A stretch of DNA of 64,000 nucleotides from Pacificitalea sp040119125 (lineage in GTDB: Bacteria; Pseudomonadota; Alphaproteobacteria; Rhodobacterales; Rhodobacteraceae), in contig JBEDTR010000011.1 of the NCBI GenBank assembly GCA_040119125.1, forward strand, positions 186,001-250,000, read 5' to 3'. Within the stretch, counting starts at the first letter, position 1. Every line of letters begins with the position of its first letter. This document shows positions 19,924-28,555 of the stretch, piece by piece. Below the pieces are notes generated by a model. The model was not told the DNA's origin. It did not search any database and saw only the letters and a list, made by a program, of their open reading frames with translations. Position numbers and translations under genes: made by a program.

Positions 19924-19954
19924 AAAAAAACGCGCTCCGGGCAGGAGCGCGTTT
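19924..19954 (-). terminator. intrinsic terminator of rplY
   Basis: A perfect 11-bp stem (19928-19938 with 19944-19954) has a 5-base loop and, on the minus strand, seven T residues running into the stem. It lies 35 bp past the rplY stop. Confidence 0.85.
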
Positions 19955-19988
19955 CTCATTTGCGTGGCCGGGCGAACCCGGCTGAGGA

Positions 19989-20633
19989 TTACTCCTCGAC
20001 TTCAGACGCCGGAACTTCGTCCGCGGCGGGTGCGTCGTCTTCGTCCTCATCGGCGGCGGCAAGGCCGCTCGGCGCGGTGATGTTCGCAATCACGAAATCA
20101 CGGTCGATCGTCGGCTTCACGCCCTCGGGCAGGGTGACCTGCGAGATGGTGATGGTGTCACCGATCTTCAGCCCGTCGAGATCGACGGTGATGTGATCGG
20201 GGATATCGCCCGCGGTCACGATCAGTTCGACTTCGTTACGCACGATGGTCAGCACGCCGCCACGCTTGATGCCGGGAGCGCTTTCCTCGTTGACGAATTC
20301 AACCGGGATGAACAGGTTGATCTTCGAGGTGCGGCGCAGGCGCATGAAGTCGACATGGGTGGGAAGATCCTTCACCACGTCGCGCTGGACGTTCCGGCAG
20401 ATCACCCGCACGTCGTCATGGCCCTCGACCTTCATGTTGAAGAGCGTGGACAGGAAGCGACCGGCCTTCAGGCGCTTCACAAGTGCGTTGTAGGAGATGT
20501 TGATCGCTACGGGGTCGACGCCGCCGCCGTAAACGATGCCGGGTACGTTGCCTTCACGGCGAGCTTGACGAGCGGCCCCCTTGCCTGTCCCCGTCCGTAC
20601 CGTGGCGTTAAGATCCGGGATCTCACCAGCCAT
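19989..20633 (-). CDS. rplY: 50S ribosomal protein L25/Ctc
   Basis: This 214-residue protein is the long (Ctc/TL5) form of L25. The N-terminal 5S-rRNA-binding domain contains GKGAARQARREGNVPGIVYG, a second beta-rich domain follows, and the last 20 or so residues are an acidic Asp/Glu/Ala tail. It binds 5S rRNA in the large subunit. It is a single gene with its own terminator (19924-19954), and the start is preceded by GAAAGGAA. Confidence 0.93.
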   Translation of the reverse strand: MAGEIPDLNATVRTGTGKGAARQARREGNVPGIVYGGGVDPVAINISYNALVKRLKAGRFLSTLFNMKVEGHDDVRVICRNVQRDVVKDLPTHVDFMRLRRTSKINLFIPVEFVNEESAPGIKRGGVLTIVRNEVELIVTAGDIPDHITVDLDGLKIGDTITISQVTLPEGVKPTIDRDFVIANITAPSGLAAADEDEDDAPAADEVPASEVEE

Positions 20634-20900
20634 GATATATTCCTTTCAAAATGGTCGGGCATCCTCCAAGGGTGCATGCCCGGTTGCAGGCCCGCGCGTA
20701 TAGGGCAGATCCGGCCGGTTGGAAAGGGCTTTCGTCGCGCGCTCATGCAGCGCGCATGGAGGGAACGCATCGGGAAGCGTCACGTCTGACGGGGGCAATC
20801 GCGGCGTGGCGGTCGCTGGGATCCCGGCCCGCAACCGGCGCTTGTGGTCTGCGGGCAGGCGTTCTAGCTCTGGCAGCGTTCCTCTCATGATTGCCGGAGC

Positions 20901-22076
20901 GTGCCGCTGACTTTTTCTGCCTCCCTCCGACTGGCCCGTGCGCCGACGGCCGCTCTTGTTGCGATCGGGCTCTTTTGGGGGTCGCTTGCGGGCTACATGC
21001 CTGAGGTCAAGATCCGCACGGGCTTAAGCGACGCGGCGTTGGGCGGGGCGCTTCTGATGTCATCGCTGGGGGCGGTCGTGGCCACCGCGCTGGCCCCGCG
21101 CATGACCCGCGCATTGGGGCGGTGGTTGCTGCCGGTCTATGGTGTCGCGCTGGCGCTGGCTTTTGTGCCGCTGGCCTTGGCGCAGGGGCCGTTATCGCTT
21201 GGCGCGGCGATGTTGCTGGCGGGGGTATTGGTCACCGGGCTCGACATTGGCGCGAACCTGCGGATCAGCGCGCTTGAAAGCGATAGCGCCGCGCCACTGA
21301 TGAACCTGTGCCATGCCTGCTATTCGCTGACCTTTGCCGCCGTCGCGCTTGGCATCGCGGGCCTGCGCAGCGCGGGTGGTCCGGTCACAGTAACAATGCC
21401 GGTCCTTGCCGTTCTGGCGGTTGCGCTGTCGCTCAGCGTGATGCGCGGCGGGCGGCTGCCTGCCCCGGTGCCGGAGCCAGCGACGCCGGTGGCGGGCGCC
21501 GCGCGCGTGGCGCTCTGGCCGGTTATCTTGCCCGGCGGCGCCATCCTGTTCTGCGCCTTCTTGGGCGAAAACGGGATCGAGGCATGGAGCGCCCTGCATC
21601 TGGAGCGCACGCTGGGGGCGGCGGCAGGCGCGGGCGCGTTGGGACCATTCATGCTGGGGCTGGTGATGGGGCTCGGGCGGCTGGGCGGGCAGGCGGTTGC
21701 GGCGCGGATGGGTGCGGCACGCCTGATCGCGGTATCGGCAGCGGTGGCGGTGCTGGGATTGCTGATGCTTGCCGCGGCAGGCAGCGAATCTGTGGCGCTG
21801 GCGGGCATCGCGCTTGGCGCGGCGGGGTTGGCGGTGCTGGTGCCCACCGGCTCATCCCTCGTCGGACGGTTGGGCGCAGCCCGCGCGGGCGAAAGAGGCC
21901 GGACGCTGGGCGTGTCGCGGGCGTGGATGTTCGGAATGCTGGGCTTCTTCGCGGGGCCGACACTTATGGGAGTGCTGAGCGAGGCCGCCGGGCTGCGCAT
22001 GGCCTTCGCCGTGCTCGCGCTATTCGTCGGATTGATCCTGCCCGCCCTGATGTTGCTGCTGCGCGCGGGGCGGTGA
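20901..22076 (+). CDS. MFS transporter, sugar/unknown substrate (COG0738-like)
   Basis: This 391-residue membrane protein has about 12 hydrophobic helices and MFS-type loops (LAPRMTRALGRW after helix 2, VAARMGAARL in the second half). The pattern GLFWGSLAGYMPEVKIRTGLSDAALGGALL in the first helices is typical of YbjJ-type carriers. The start is taken as GTG at 20901 because no ATG fits the first helix; GGAG directly precedes it but with very short spacing, so the exact start is uncertain. Substrate unknown. Confidence 0.8.
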   Translation: MPLTFSASLRLARAPTAALVAIGLFWGSLAGYMPEVKIRTGLSDAALGGALLMSSLGAVVATALAPRMTRALGRWLLPVYGVALALAFVPLALAQGPLSLGAAMLLAGVLVTGLDIGANLRISALESDSAAPLMNLCHACYSLTFAAVALGIAGLRSAGGPVTVTMPVLAVLAVALSLSVMRGGRLPAPVPEPATPVAGAARVALWPVILPGGAILFCAFLGENGIEAWSALHLERTLGAAAGAGALGPFMLGLVMGLGRLGGQAVAARMGAARLIAVSAAVAVLGLLMLAAAGSESVALAGIALGAAGLAVLVPTGSSLVGRLGAARAGERGRTLGVSRAWMFGMLGFFAGPTLMGVLSEAAGLRMAFAVLALFVGLILPALMLLLRAGR

Positions 22077-22184
22077 ATAGCTGCTCAAGGCAGGCCCGCG
22101 CGCGGCAGCGATGCTGTGTCGATGTCTTAAGGGGCACATGAGGGCACCTGCGGGTTACTGGCGCCCGCTGGTGCCTGGGTCCCG

Positions 22185-23408
22185 TCACTCCGCCTGCCAG
22201 CGGCCCTCAAAATCCTCGGGGATGAGCAGGTTGCGGCGGCTGAGTTGGTCCACCTGCGTCTGGCCGCACAGCGCCATGGTCAGATCGAACTCCCGTTGCA
22301 GGATCTCCAAGGCGCGGGTGACGCCGCGCTGGCCCATCGCGCCCAGCCCGTAGATATAGGCCCGCCCGATCATCGTGCCCTTTGCCCCCATCGCAACGGC
22401 CTTCAGGATATCCTGACCGGAGCGGATGCCGCTGTCGAGAAACACCTCGCAGCGGTCGCCCACCGCGTCGAGGATTTGCGGCAGCATCCGGATCGAACTG
22501 AGCGCGCCATCCAGCTGCCGTCCGCCATGGTTCGACACCACGATCGCATCAGCGCCCAATTCGGCGGCGCGGCGGGCGTCATCGGCGTCCAAGATGCCCT
22601 TCAGGATCACGGTGCCGTCCCATTTCTCCATCAGTCGCGCGACCTTTGACCAATCCAGCGTCAGGTCAAATTGCTGCGCGGTCCATGCCATCAGCGAGGA
22701 TGGATCGTCGACGCCCTTAACATGCCCCACGATATTGCCGAAACCGCGACGCTCGGTGCGCAGCATGTCGAGCCCCCAGGACCATTTCGTGGCAAGGTTG
22801 GCCAGCGTCGCGGGCGACATCTTGGGCGGGGCGGACAGGCCGTTTTTCAAATCCCGATGCCGCTGTCCCAACAGTTGCAGATCAAGCGTGATGACCAGCG
22901 CCGAACATCCGGCGTCGCGGGCGCGGGCGATCAGACGGTCGACGTAATCCTCGTCCTTCATGGTGTAGAGCTGGAACCAGAAGGGCGCGGTGGTGTGCTG
23001 CGCCACATCCTCGATTGAGCAGATCGACATGGTCGACAGCGTATAGGGCACGCCGAATTTCTCGGCCGCCTTGGCCGCAAGGATCTCTCCATCGGCATGT
23101 TGCATCCCGGTCAGGCCAACCGGGGCAAGCGCTACCGGCAGTGACACGTCATGCCCCGCCATCCGCGTCGCGGTGGAGCGGTCCGACATGTTCACGGCCA
23201 CCTTTTGACGCAGCCGGATCAGATCGAAATCCGAGCTATTCTCGCGGAAGGTCTGTTCGCTCCAGCTGCCGGATTCGCAATAATCCCAGAACATGCGGGG
23301 CGCGCGGCGACGATGCATCCGGCGCAGATCCTCGATCTCGGTCACGACCGGGTCGGGCAGCCAGCCTTCGGGCACCACGCTGTTGAGATACTCATGTATG
23401 ACCGACAT
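22185..23408 (-). CDS. lldD: FMN-dependent alpha-hydroxy acid dehydrogenase (L-lactate dehydrogenase type)
   Basis: This 407-residue TIM-barrel flavoprotein of the LldD/glycolate oxidase family has the catalytic His/Arg motif SNHGGRQLDGA, the FMN phosphate-binding segments DSGIRSGQDILKAVAMGA and IGRAYIYGLGA, and the N-terminal MFWDYCESGSWSEQT. It oxidises L-lactate or a similar 2-hydroxy acid and passes electrons to quinone or cytochrome. The start is at MSVIHEYLN; the upstream frame is longer by 19 codons without a ribosome site. No lactate permease or regulator is adjacent, so substrate specificity is open. Confidence 0.85.
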   Translation of the reverse strand: MSVIHEYLNSVVPEGWLPDPVVTEIEDLRRMHRRRAPRMFWDYCESGSWSEQTFRENSSDFDLIRLRQKVAVNMSDRSTATRMAGHDVSLPVALAPVGLTGMQHADGEILAAKAAEKFGVPYTLSTMSICSIEDVAQHTTAPFWFQLYTMKDEDYVDRLIARARDAGCSALVITLDLQLLGQRHRDLKNGLSAPPKMSPATLANLATKWSWGLDMLRTERRGFGNIVGHVKGVDDPSSLMAWTAQQFDLTLDWSKVARLMEKWDGTVILKGILDADDARRAAELGADAIVVSNHGGRQLDGALSSIRMLPQILDAVGDRCEVFLDSGIRSGQDILKAVAMGAKGTMIGRAYIYGLGAMGQRGVTRALEILQREFDLTMALCGQTQVDQLSRRNLLIPEDFEGRWQAE

Positions 23409-23644
23409 CCGGGCCCCCTTGGTATTTGGTGCGAAAACTTTACCAATCCGGGCATGCCGACGCAATCGGGCAGGGCCGGATGATGGGGGGTCGTGAGGCT
23501 AGGCACAGGCGCGCCCAATCCGCGCGCGCCTGCACGTCGTTACAGGCTGGTGGTCGCCGGGTGCGCTGATCGTAGGGATGGGGGAGCGACCGGGGACTTG
23601 GCCCCATATCGCGACATGCGTTCCGAATAATGGTCCCGGCGGGC

Positions 23645-24436
23645 TCAGGCCCGGTGCGTTCCCGCGGCGAGCGAGGCCACATAATCCAGCACTTCCGCTG
23701 CGGGGCGGCCCTCGGCGATCTTGCTGACAATGGCGGACCCGACGACCGCGCCATCGGCTACGGCGGCCATGCTTTCGGCGGCCTCCGGCGTGCGGATGCC
23801 GAAGCCGACGATCACCGGCAGGCCGGTGCTGGCCTTGATGCGGGTGATCTCGGGCGCGACGTCGTCAGCCTGCGCCTCGGCAGAGCCGGTAATGCCGGTG
23901 ATCGAGACGTAATAGACAAAGCCGGACGTGTTTTCGAGCACCTTGGGCAGACGCTTGTCATCGGTCGTCGGCGTGGCAAGGCGGATGAAGTTCAGCCCGG
24001 CCTTCTGCGCGGGAAGGCACAGCTCGTCATCCTCTTCGGGCGGAAGGTCCACAACGATCAGCCCATCGATGCCAGATTCGGCCGCGTCGTGCAGGAATGT
24101 ATCGACACCCCGCGAATAGATCGGATTGTAATAGCCCATCAGCACGATCGGCGTCGTCTTGTCCGTCTCGCGGAACGCGCGCGCCAGATCGAGCGTCTTT
24201 TGCAGGGTCATGCCGCCTTCCAGCGCGCGTTGGCCAGCCAGCTGGATGGTGGGGCCGTCGGCCATCGGATCGGTGAAAGGCAGGCCCAGTTCGATAATAT
24301 CGACCCCGGCGCCGGGCAGACCTTTCACGATCTCCAGCGAGCGGTCGTAATCGGGATCTCCCGCCATGACATAGGCGACGAAAGCCTTGCGGCCCTCGGA
24401 TTGAAGGCGGGCGAATGTATCGTCGATCCGGGTCAT
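23645..24436 (-). CDS. trpA: tryptophan synthase alpha chain
   Basis: This 263-residue TIM barrel cleaves indole-3-glycerol phosphate. The catalytic Glu and Asp lie in IIELGLPFTDPMADGP and LIVVDLPPEE; phosphate-binding loops GFGIRTPE and GAVVGSAIV are present. AGAGGA precedes the ATG. trpB and trpF are not adjacent, so in this genome trpA stands away from them. Confidence 0.94.
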   Translation of the reverse strand: MTRIDDTFARLQSEGRKAFVAYVMAGDPDYDRSLEIVKGLPGAGVDIIELGLPFTDPMADGPTIQLAGQRALEGGMTLQKTLDLARAFRETDKTTPIVLMGYYNPIYSRGVDTFLHDAAESGIDGLIVVDLPPEEDDELCLPAQKAGLNFIRLATPTTDDKRLPKVLENTSGFVYYVSITGITGSAEAQADDVAPEITRIKASTGLPVIVGFGIRTPEAAESMAAVADGAVVGSAIVSKIAEGRPAAEVLDYVASLAAGTHRA

Positions 24437-24491
24437 GAAGTCCTCTCGCTCTGGCTTGCCCGGTTTGGCCATTTTGCCGGCGAAAGGCAAT

Positions 24492-24517
24492 GGGGCGCGG
24501 TCAGATCGCCGCGCCCC
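24492..24517. terminator. possible terminator between trpA and the VOC gene
   Basis: A perfect 9-bp GC stem (GGGGCGCGG with CCGCGCCCC) closes an 8-base loop 40 bp past the VOC gene stop. There is no clear T run on the minus strand, so it may act with Rho or merely protect RNA ends. Confidence 0.4.
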
Positions 24518-24556
24518 GTTCTTATGTGCCGCCCTCAGGCGTCATTGAGCGAAGTC

Positions 24557-24961
24557 TCAGGCCTCGTCACCGACGCCGACCATCCACTGAATGCCGAATT
24601 TATCGGTCAGGGTGCCAAAGCCGGGCGACCAGAACGTCTCGTGGAAGTCCATCTGTTTCTCACCGCCCTGCGCCAGCGCATCAAACACGCGGCGCGCATC
24701 GTCGACGGAGGCATAATTCAGCGACAGGGACATGCCTTTGACCTTGGGCGTGGCGGCGTCGCGGTTGTCGGAGGCAAAGATCGGGCCGATGGGCGTCATC
24801 AGCGCGGCATGCATAATCTTGTCGGAACTGGGCACCTCGGCCTCGGGCGGGGCCTCGGAGAAGCGCATCTTCTGGGTGACCTCGCCGCCAATGGCCGACG
24901 CGTAGAAATCCAGCGCCTGTTCGCAATCGCCATCAAAGAAAAGATAAGGGGTCAGGGACAT
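24557..24961 (-). CDS. PhnB-like VOC family protein
   Basis: This 134-residue protein reads as a PhnB/YjdN-type VOC domain: it begins LTPYLFFDGDCEQALDFYASAIGGEV and ends with the segments FGTLTDKFGIQWMV and GVGDEA, both typical. This branch has no established enzymatic role and often lacks the full metal site. It is upstream of trpA on the same strand, but a stable hairpin separates them. Confidence 0.85.
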   Translation of the reverse strand: MSLTPYLFFDGDCEQALDFYASAIGGEVTQKMRFSEAPPEAEVPSSDKIMHAALMTPIGPIFASDNRDAATPKVKGMSLSLNYASVDDARRVFDALAQGGEKQMDFHETFWSPGFGTLTDKFGIQWMVGVGDEA

Positions 24962-25129
24962 GATGTCCTCCTTTCGGTTGCTTGTCGCCTCAACGCGGGG
25001 CGGACGATTCGGGTCCGGGCGTTCGGGGCCGCGTTCCGCGCGCTCCCGCTGCGGCGGAGCCCGCCTCTGGCTTGCATGCGCGCAGGCACGCCCGTAGAAG
25101 GCGCCAAACCTATGCAGGAGTAATGGATC

Positions 25130-26227
25130 ATGGGCTTCAAGACCGGGATCGTGGGCCTGCCCAATGTGGGCAAATCGACGCTGTTCAACGCGCTGACCCG
25201 CACCGCCGCGGCGCAGGCTGCGAATTTTCCGTTCTGCACCATCGAGCCGAATGTCGGCGAAGTCGCAGTGCCCGATGCCCGGCTTGAAACGCTGGCAAAA
25301 ATCGCGGCGTCAAAGCAGGTTATCCCCAACCGGATGACCTTTGTCGATATTGCCGGTCTGGTGAAGGGCGCCAGCAAGGGCGAGGGGCTGGGCAACCAGT
25401 TTCTGGCCAACATCCGCGAATGCGACGCCATCGCCCATGTGCTGCGCTGTTTCGAGGATGGCGACGTGACCCATGTCGAAGGCCGGGTGAATCCGGTCGA
25501 GGATGCGGAAACCATCGAGACCGAATTGATGCTGGCCGATATGGAAAGTATCGAGAAGCGCCTGCAAGGTCTGACCCGCAAGGTGCGCGGCGGCGATAAG
25601 GAAGCGATCCAGCAGGAGCGCCTGCTGAAAGCCGCGCTTGCCGCGTTGGAGCAGGGTCAACCCGCCCGCACGGTTGAGGTCGATGCCGAGGATCGCAAGG
25701 CATGGGCCATGCTGCAATTGCTGACCTCCAAGCCGATTCTCTATGTCTGCAATGTGGCCGAGGATGAGGCCGCGACCGGCAACGCGCATTCCGAAGCGGT
25801 GGCAAAGATGGCCGCTGAACAAGGTGCCGCCAGCGTCGTGATCTCAGCCCGCATCGAGGAGGAGATCAGCCAACTCGACGCGGATGAGGCCGGGATGTTC
25901 CTTGAGGAACTGGGCCTGCAGGAGGCCGGTCTCGACCGGCTGATCCGCGCGGGCTACGAATTGCTGGGGCTGCAAACCTATTTCACCGTCGGCCCGAAAG
26001 AGGCGCGCGCCTGGACGATCCGCGCCGGCACGCTGGCGCCTCAGGCGGCTGGGGTCATTCATGGCGATTTCGAGCGTGGATTTATCCGGGCCGAAACCAT
26101 CGCATATGAGGATTTCACCACGCTTGGCGGCGAACAGGGCGCCAAGGACGCAGGCAAAATGCGGGTTGAGGGCAAAAGCTACCTCGTGAAGGACGGCGAC
26201 GTCCTGCATTTCCTGTTCAACGCCTGA
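25130..26227 (+). CDS. ychF: YchF family ATPase (OBG-like)
   Basis: This 365-residue TRAFAC-class NTPase has the P-loop GLPNVGKSTLFN, switch II DIAGLVKGASKGEGLG, an NVAEDE variant of the G4 motif (which favours ATP over GTP), a coiled-coil insertion around residues 140-185 and a C-terminal TGS domain (LLGLQTYFTVG). YchF associates with ribosomes and is linked to oxidative stress responses. Length and motifs are canonical. Confidence 0.95.
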   Translation: MGFKTGIVGLPNVGKSTLFNALTRTAAAQAANFPFCTIEPNVGEVAVPDARLETLAKIAASKQVIPNRMTFVDIAGLVKGASKGEGLGNQFLANIRECDAIAHVLRCFEDGDVTHVEGRVNPVEDAETIETELMLADMESIEKRLQGLTRKVRGGDKEAIQQERLLKAALAALEQGQPARTVEVDAEDRKAWAMLQLLTSKPILYVCNVAEDEAATGNAHSEAVAKMAAEQGAASVVISARIEEEISQLDADEAGMFLEELGLQEAGLDRLIRAGYELLGLQTYFTVGPKEARAWTIRAGTLAPQAAGVIHGDFERGFIRAETIAYEDFTTLGGEQGAKDAGKMRVEGKSYLVKDGDVLHFLFNA

Positions 26228-26319
26228 TTGGGGATTCGGGCCTGCGTCCCACGCGGCGCGCGCCCCCTTCGATTTGCCTTCACTATGCCTGTCGCTGGCA
26301 GCCCCGGTCGTGGGGCTGC

Positions 26320-27321
26320 TCAGCCCTTGCCACCGCGCGCCAGCGGATGGGCGTTGTCATAGACCTCCATCAACCGCGCCGTGTCGACCGAGGTGTAGCC
26401 TTGTGTCGTCGCAAGGGAGGCATGGCCCAGCAATTCCTGAATCGCGCGCAGATCGCCGCCTGCTTCCAACAGATGCGTGGCGAAGCTGTGGCGCATCGCA
26501 TGCGGGGTCGCGGTGGCAGGCAGGCCCAGCTGCATCCGGGCGTTTTCCATCACCTTGGCGATGGCGCGGGGATTAAGCCGACCGCCGCGCGTGCCACGAA
26601 ATAGCGGCTCATCGGCGGTCATCTCAAACGGGGCCAGCGCGACATAGGCCGCAACCGCATCGCGGGCCGGGCCGATCACCGGCACCACACGCTCGCGCCC
26701 GCCCTTGCCCGTGATGCGCAGCACATCGGGCAGGGGGGATACATCGCCATTGAGGCTCAGCGCCTCGGAAATCCGCAGCCCGCAACCGTAGAGCACCGTC
26801 ACCACAGCCGCGTCGCGCGCGCCGATCCAATTTGTCTGCGATTGCAATTCCACCGTGTCGATCATCGCGCGCGCCGCATCTTGGGCCAGCGGGCGGGGCA
26901 GGCGGCGCTGAAACCGGGGCGCGCGGGTGGTCAGGACCGGCGTGGCGTCAAAACCGTCGCGATCCGCAAGCCATGCGGTGAACCCTTTCACGGCCGATAA
27001 TTGCCGCGCAAGCGAACGGGCCTGCACGCCACGGGCGCGCTCATGGGCCATCCATGCGCGCATGTCACTGACACTCAGCCGTCCGATTGCCGCCGGACCC
27101 AAGCCTTCGCCCAGATGGCCGACGAGAAAGGCTAGAAACCCCAGCAGATCGGCGCGATAGGCGGTGATGGTGGCCTCGGCGGCATTGTCGAGCGCCCGGC
27201 GCTGGGTCAGCCAGCGATCCAGCGCATCGCGCATGCCGGGCGACATCTGAAGCGCCACCGCGCCACGGGCGGCTTGAGGCGCGGAGGCAGCGGCGGACCG
27301 GGGCGGGCGGGGCGCGGTCAT
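26320..27321 (-). CDS. xerC: tyrosine recombinase XerC
   Basis: This 333-residue recombinase has an N-terminal core-binding SAM-like domain (residues 30-120) and a catalytic domain with R in GCGLRISEALSL, the HAMRHSFATHLLEAGGDL box, the second His in LLGHASLATTQ and the tyrosine in GYTSVD. These features and the following genomic role (dimer resolution at dif with XerD) fit XerC. It starts 4 bp after the DUF484 stop, the same pairing as in E. coli and other bacteria. Confidence 0.9.
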   Translation of the reverse strand: MTAPRPPRSAAASAPQAARGAVALQMSPGMRDALDRWLTQRRALDNAAEATITAYRADLLGFLAFLVGHLGEGLGPAAIGRLSVSDMRAWMAHERARGVQARSLARQLSAVKGFTAWLADRDGFDATPVLTTRAPRFQRRLPRPLAQDAARAMIDTVELQSQTNWIGARDAAVVTVLYGCGLRISEALSLNGDVSPLPDVLRITGKGGRERVVPVIGPARDAVAAYVALAPFEMTADEPLFRGTRGGRLNPRAIAKVMENARMQLGLPATATPHAMRHSFATHLLEAGGDLRAIQELLGHASLATTQGYTSVDTARLMEVYDNAHPLARGGKG

Positions 27322-27325
27322 TGGC

Positions 27326-28072
27326 TCAGCCCAGCCAGCGCCGCATTTGCCGCTCGAACACCCCCCCGAAGAAGGTCAGCAGATCGGTGCCCTGCGCGGG
27401 CGTGAATTGATGTGGATCCTCGGCCCCAAGCGCCAGAAGGCCGGGCAGGCGATCTTCGCCCAAATCAAGCCGCAGCAATGCTTCGGAGCGGATCCAGTTG
27501 CCACGCTCGCCATAGACGGCTTCGCCCTCCGGGGTCGCTTGGCGCAAGGTGACAGGGCGGATCGGCTGCCGCCCGCGCGGGCCGGTCAGATAGGCGTCGA
27601 TAAAGCCGGGGCGCACCACGGCCAGCACATCGCCCAGCCGCTCGATGCTGCCGGGGTCTTCGGGATGGTCGGTTTCCAGCACCAGCCGGATCGAATCGAC
27701 GCGCAGGATGGTCGCGACCTCAGTGCCCAGATTGCGCAGAAACGCCTCGAACCCGGTGGGGTCCAGCATCGCCAGAATCGCGCGATGCACCTGATTGGTC
27801 CCAGCAAGGTTGTCATATGCCGCCGCGATCACCGAGCGATGCGTGTCCTCCAGCCGGTCGAGCCGTGCCTCCAGCCGTTCCATCGCGATGCCACGCAGAT
27901 CGACGATATTGCCGCCCATGGCTTTCTCATTGGCGGCAATCAGGGCGCGCATGATGCGGTGGTCTTCCAGCACCAGATCGGGCTGGGCAAGGATCCGCGC
28001 GCGCAACGCGTCCTGTTCGGGATCGGTGCCCGCGGCGTCTTCGGCCTTGGGGGAGGGGCCTGCACTGTTCAT
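27326..28072 (-). CDS. DUF484 family protein
   Basis: This 248-residue protein begins at MNSAGPSPK after AAAGGA; longer upstream frames lack a ribosome site. It has the DUF484 pattern: an N-terminal coiled-coil helix (ILAQPDLVLEDHRIMRALI through MERLEARLDRLEDTH) and a GAF-like domain ending LLALGAEDPHQFTPAQGTDLLTFFGGVF. Its function is unknown; it is widely encoded directly upstream of xerC, as here, suggesting a shared role in chromosome segregation. Confidence 0.88.
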   Translation of the reverse strand: MNSAGPSPKAEDAAGTDPEQDALRARILAQPDLVLEDHRIMRALIAANEKAMGGNIVDLRGIAMERLEARLDRLEDTHRSVIAAAYDNLAGTNQVHRAILAMLDPTGFEAFLRNLGTEVATILRVDSIRLVLETDHPEDPGSIERLGDVLAVVRPGFIDAYLTGPRGRQPIRPVTLRQATPEGEAVYGERGNWIRSEALLRLDLGEDRLPGLLALGAEDPHQFTPAQGTDLLTFFGGVFERQMRRWLG

Positions 28073-28555
28073 CGGTGATCCTTTGCCGCCTGTGGCGCGT
28101 CTTGGTCTCGTCTGCTCGACGGTCGCGCCCGGATCTGCTGCCCGGATCACGACGACGCGTGGCCTGTTCGCTCGTGTGTCGTCTGTCTCATGCCCCGCGA
28201 TGCGTCGATGCCATCCTCGCGCAGCGGCGGAACGGCAGGAGAACGGGGGTAGCTCCGTTTTGCCCAATTGCGCCCGCCCACGTCCAGAGAATTATGGTGC
28301 GGACCGCGCGGAAACCCGCCGTTTTCGCGTGACAGGTGGCCCGCCCGCCACAACCTGTGCGCGTTCACGCATCCGTGTCTCTAGATATGGGGATCGGTGG
28401 GTGCAGGGCGTTGCGGGTGCCGGGCGCGGTTGATGTCCTCCGGCACTGGGATAAAAGACAGGGATGATCTCAGCGTCCGACAGCCCCCCTTTTGCCGCCC
28501 CCGTCGATCCCATGATGCGCGCGGGTTCTCGCGCGCTGGCGCAAGGATGCGTGGC
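28073..28555. other. 483-bp divergent gap between DUF484 and priA
   Basis: The gap contains the promoters of the DUF484-xerC pair (leftwards) and priA (rightwards). I see no protein-coding stretch with a ribosome site and no structured RNA I recognise. Several short open frames overlap in opposite directions and look like GC-rich noise. Confidence 0.6.
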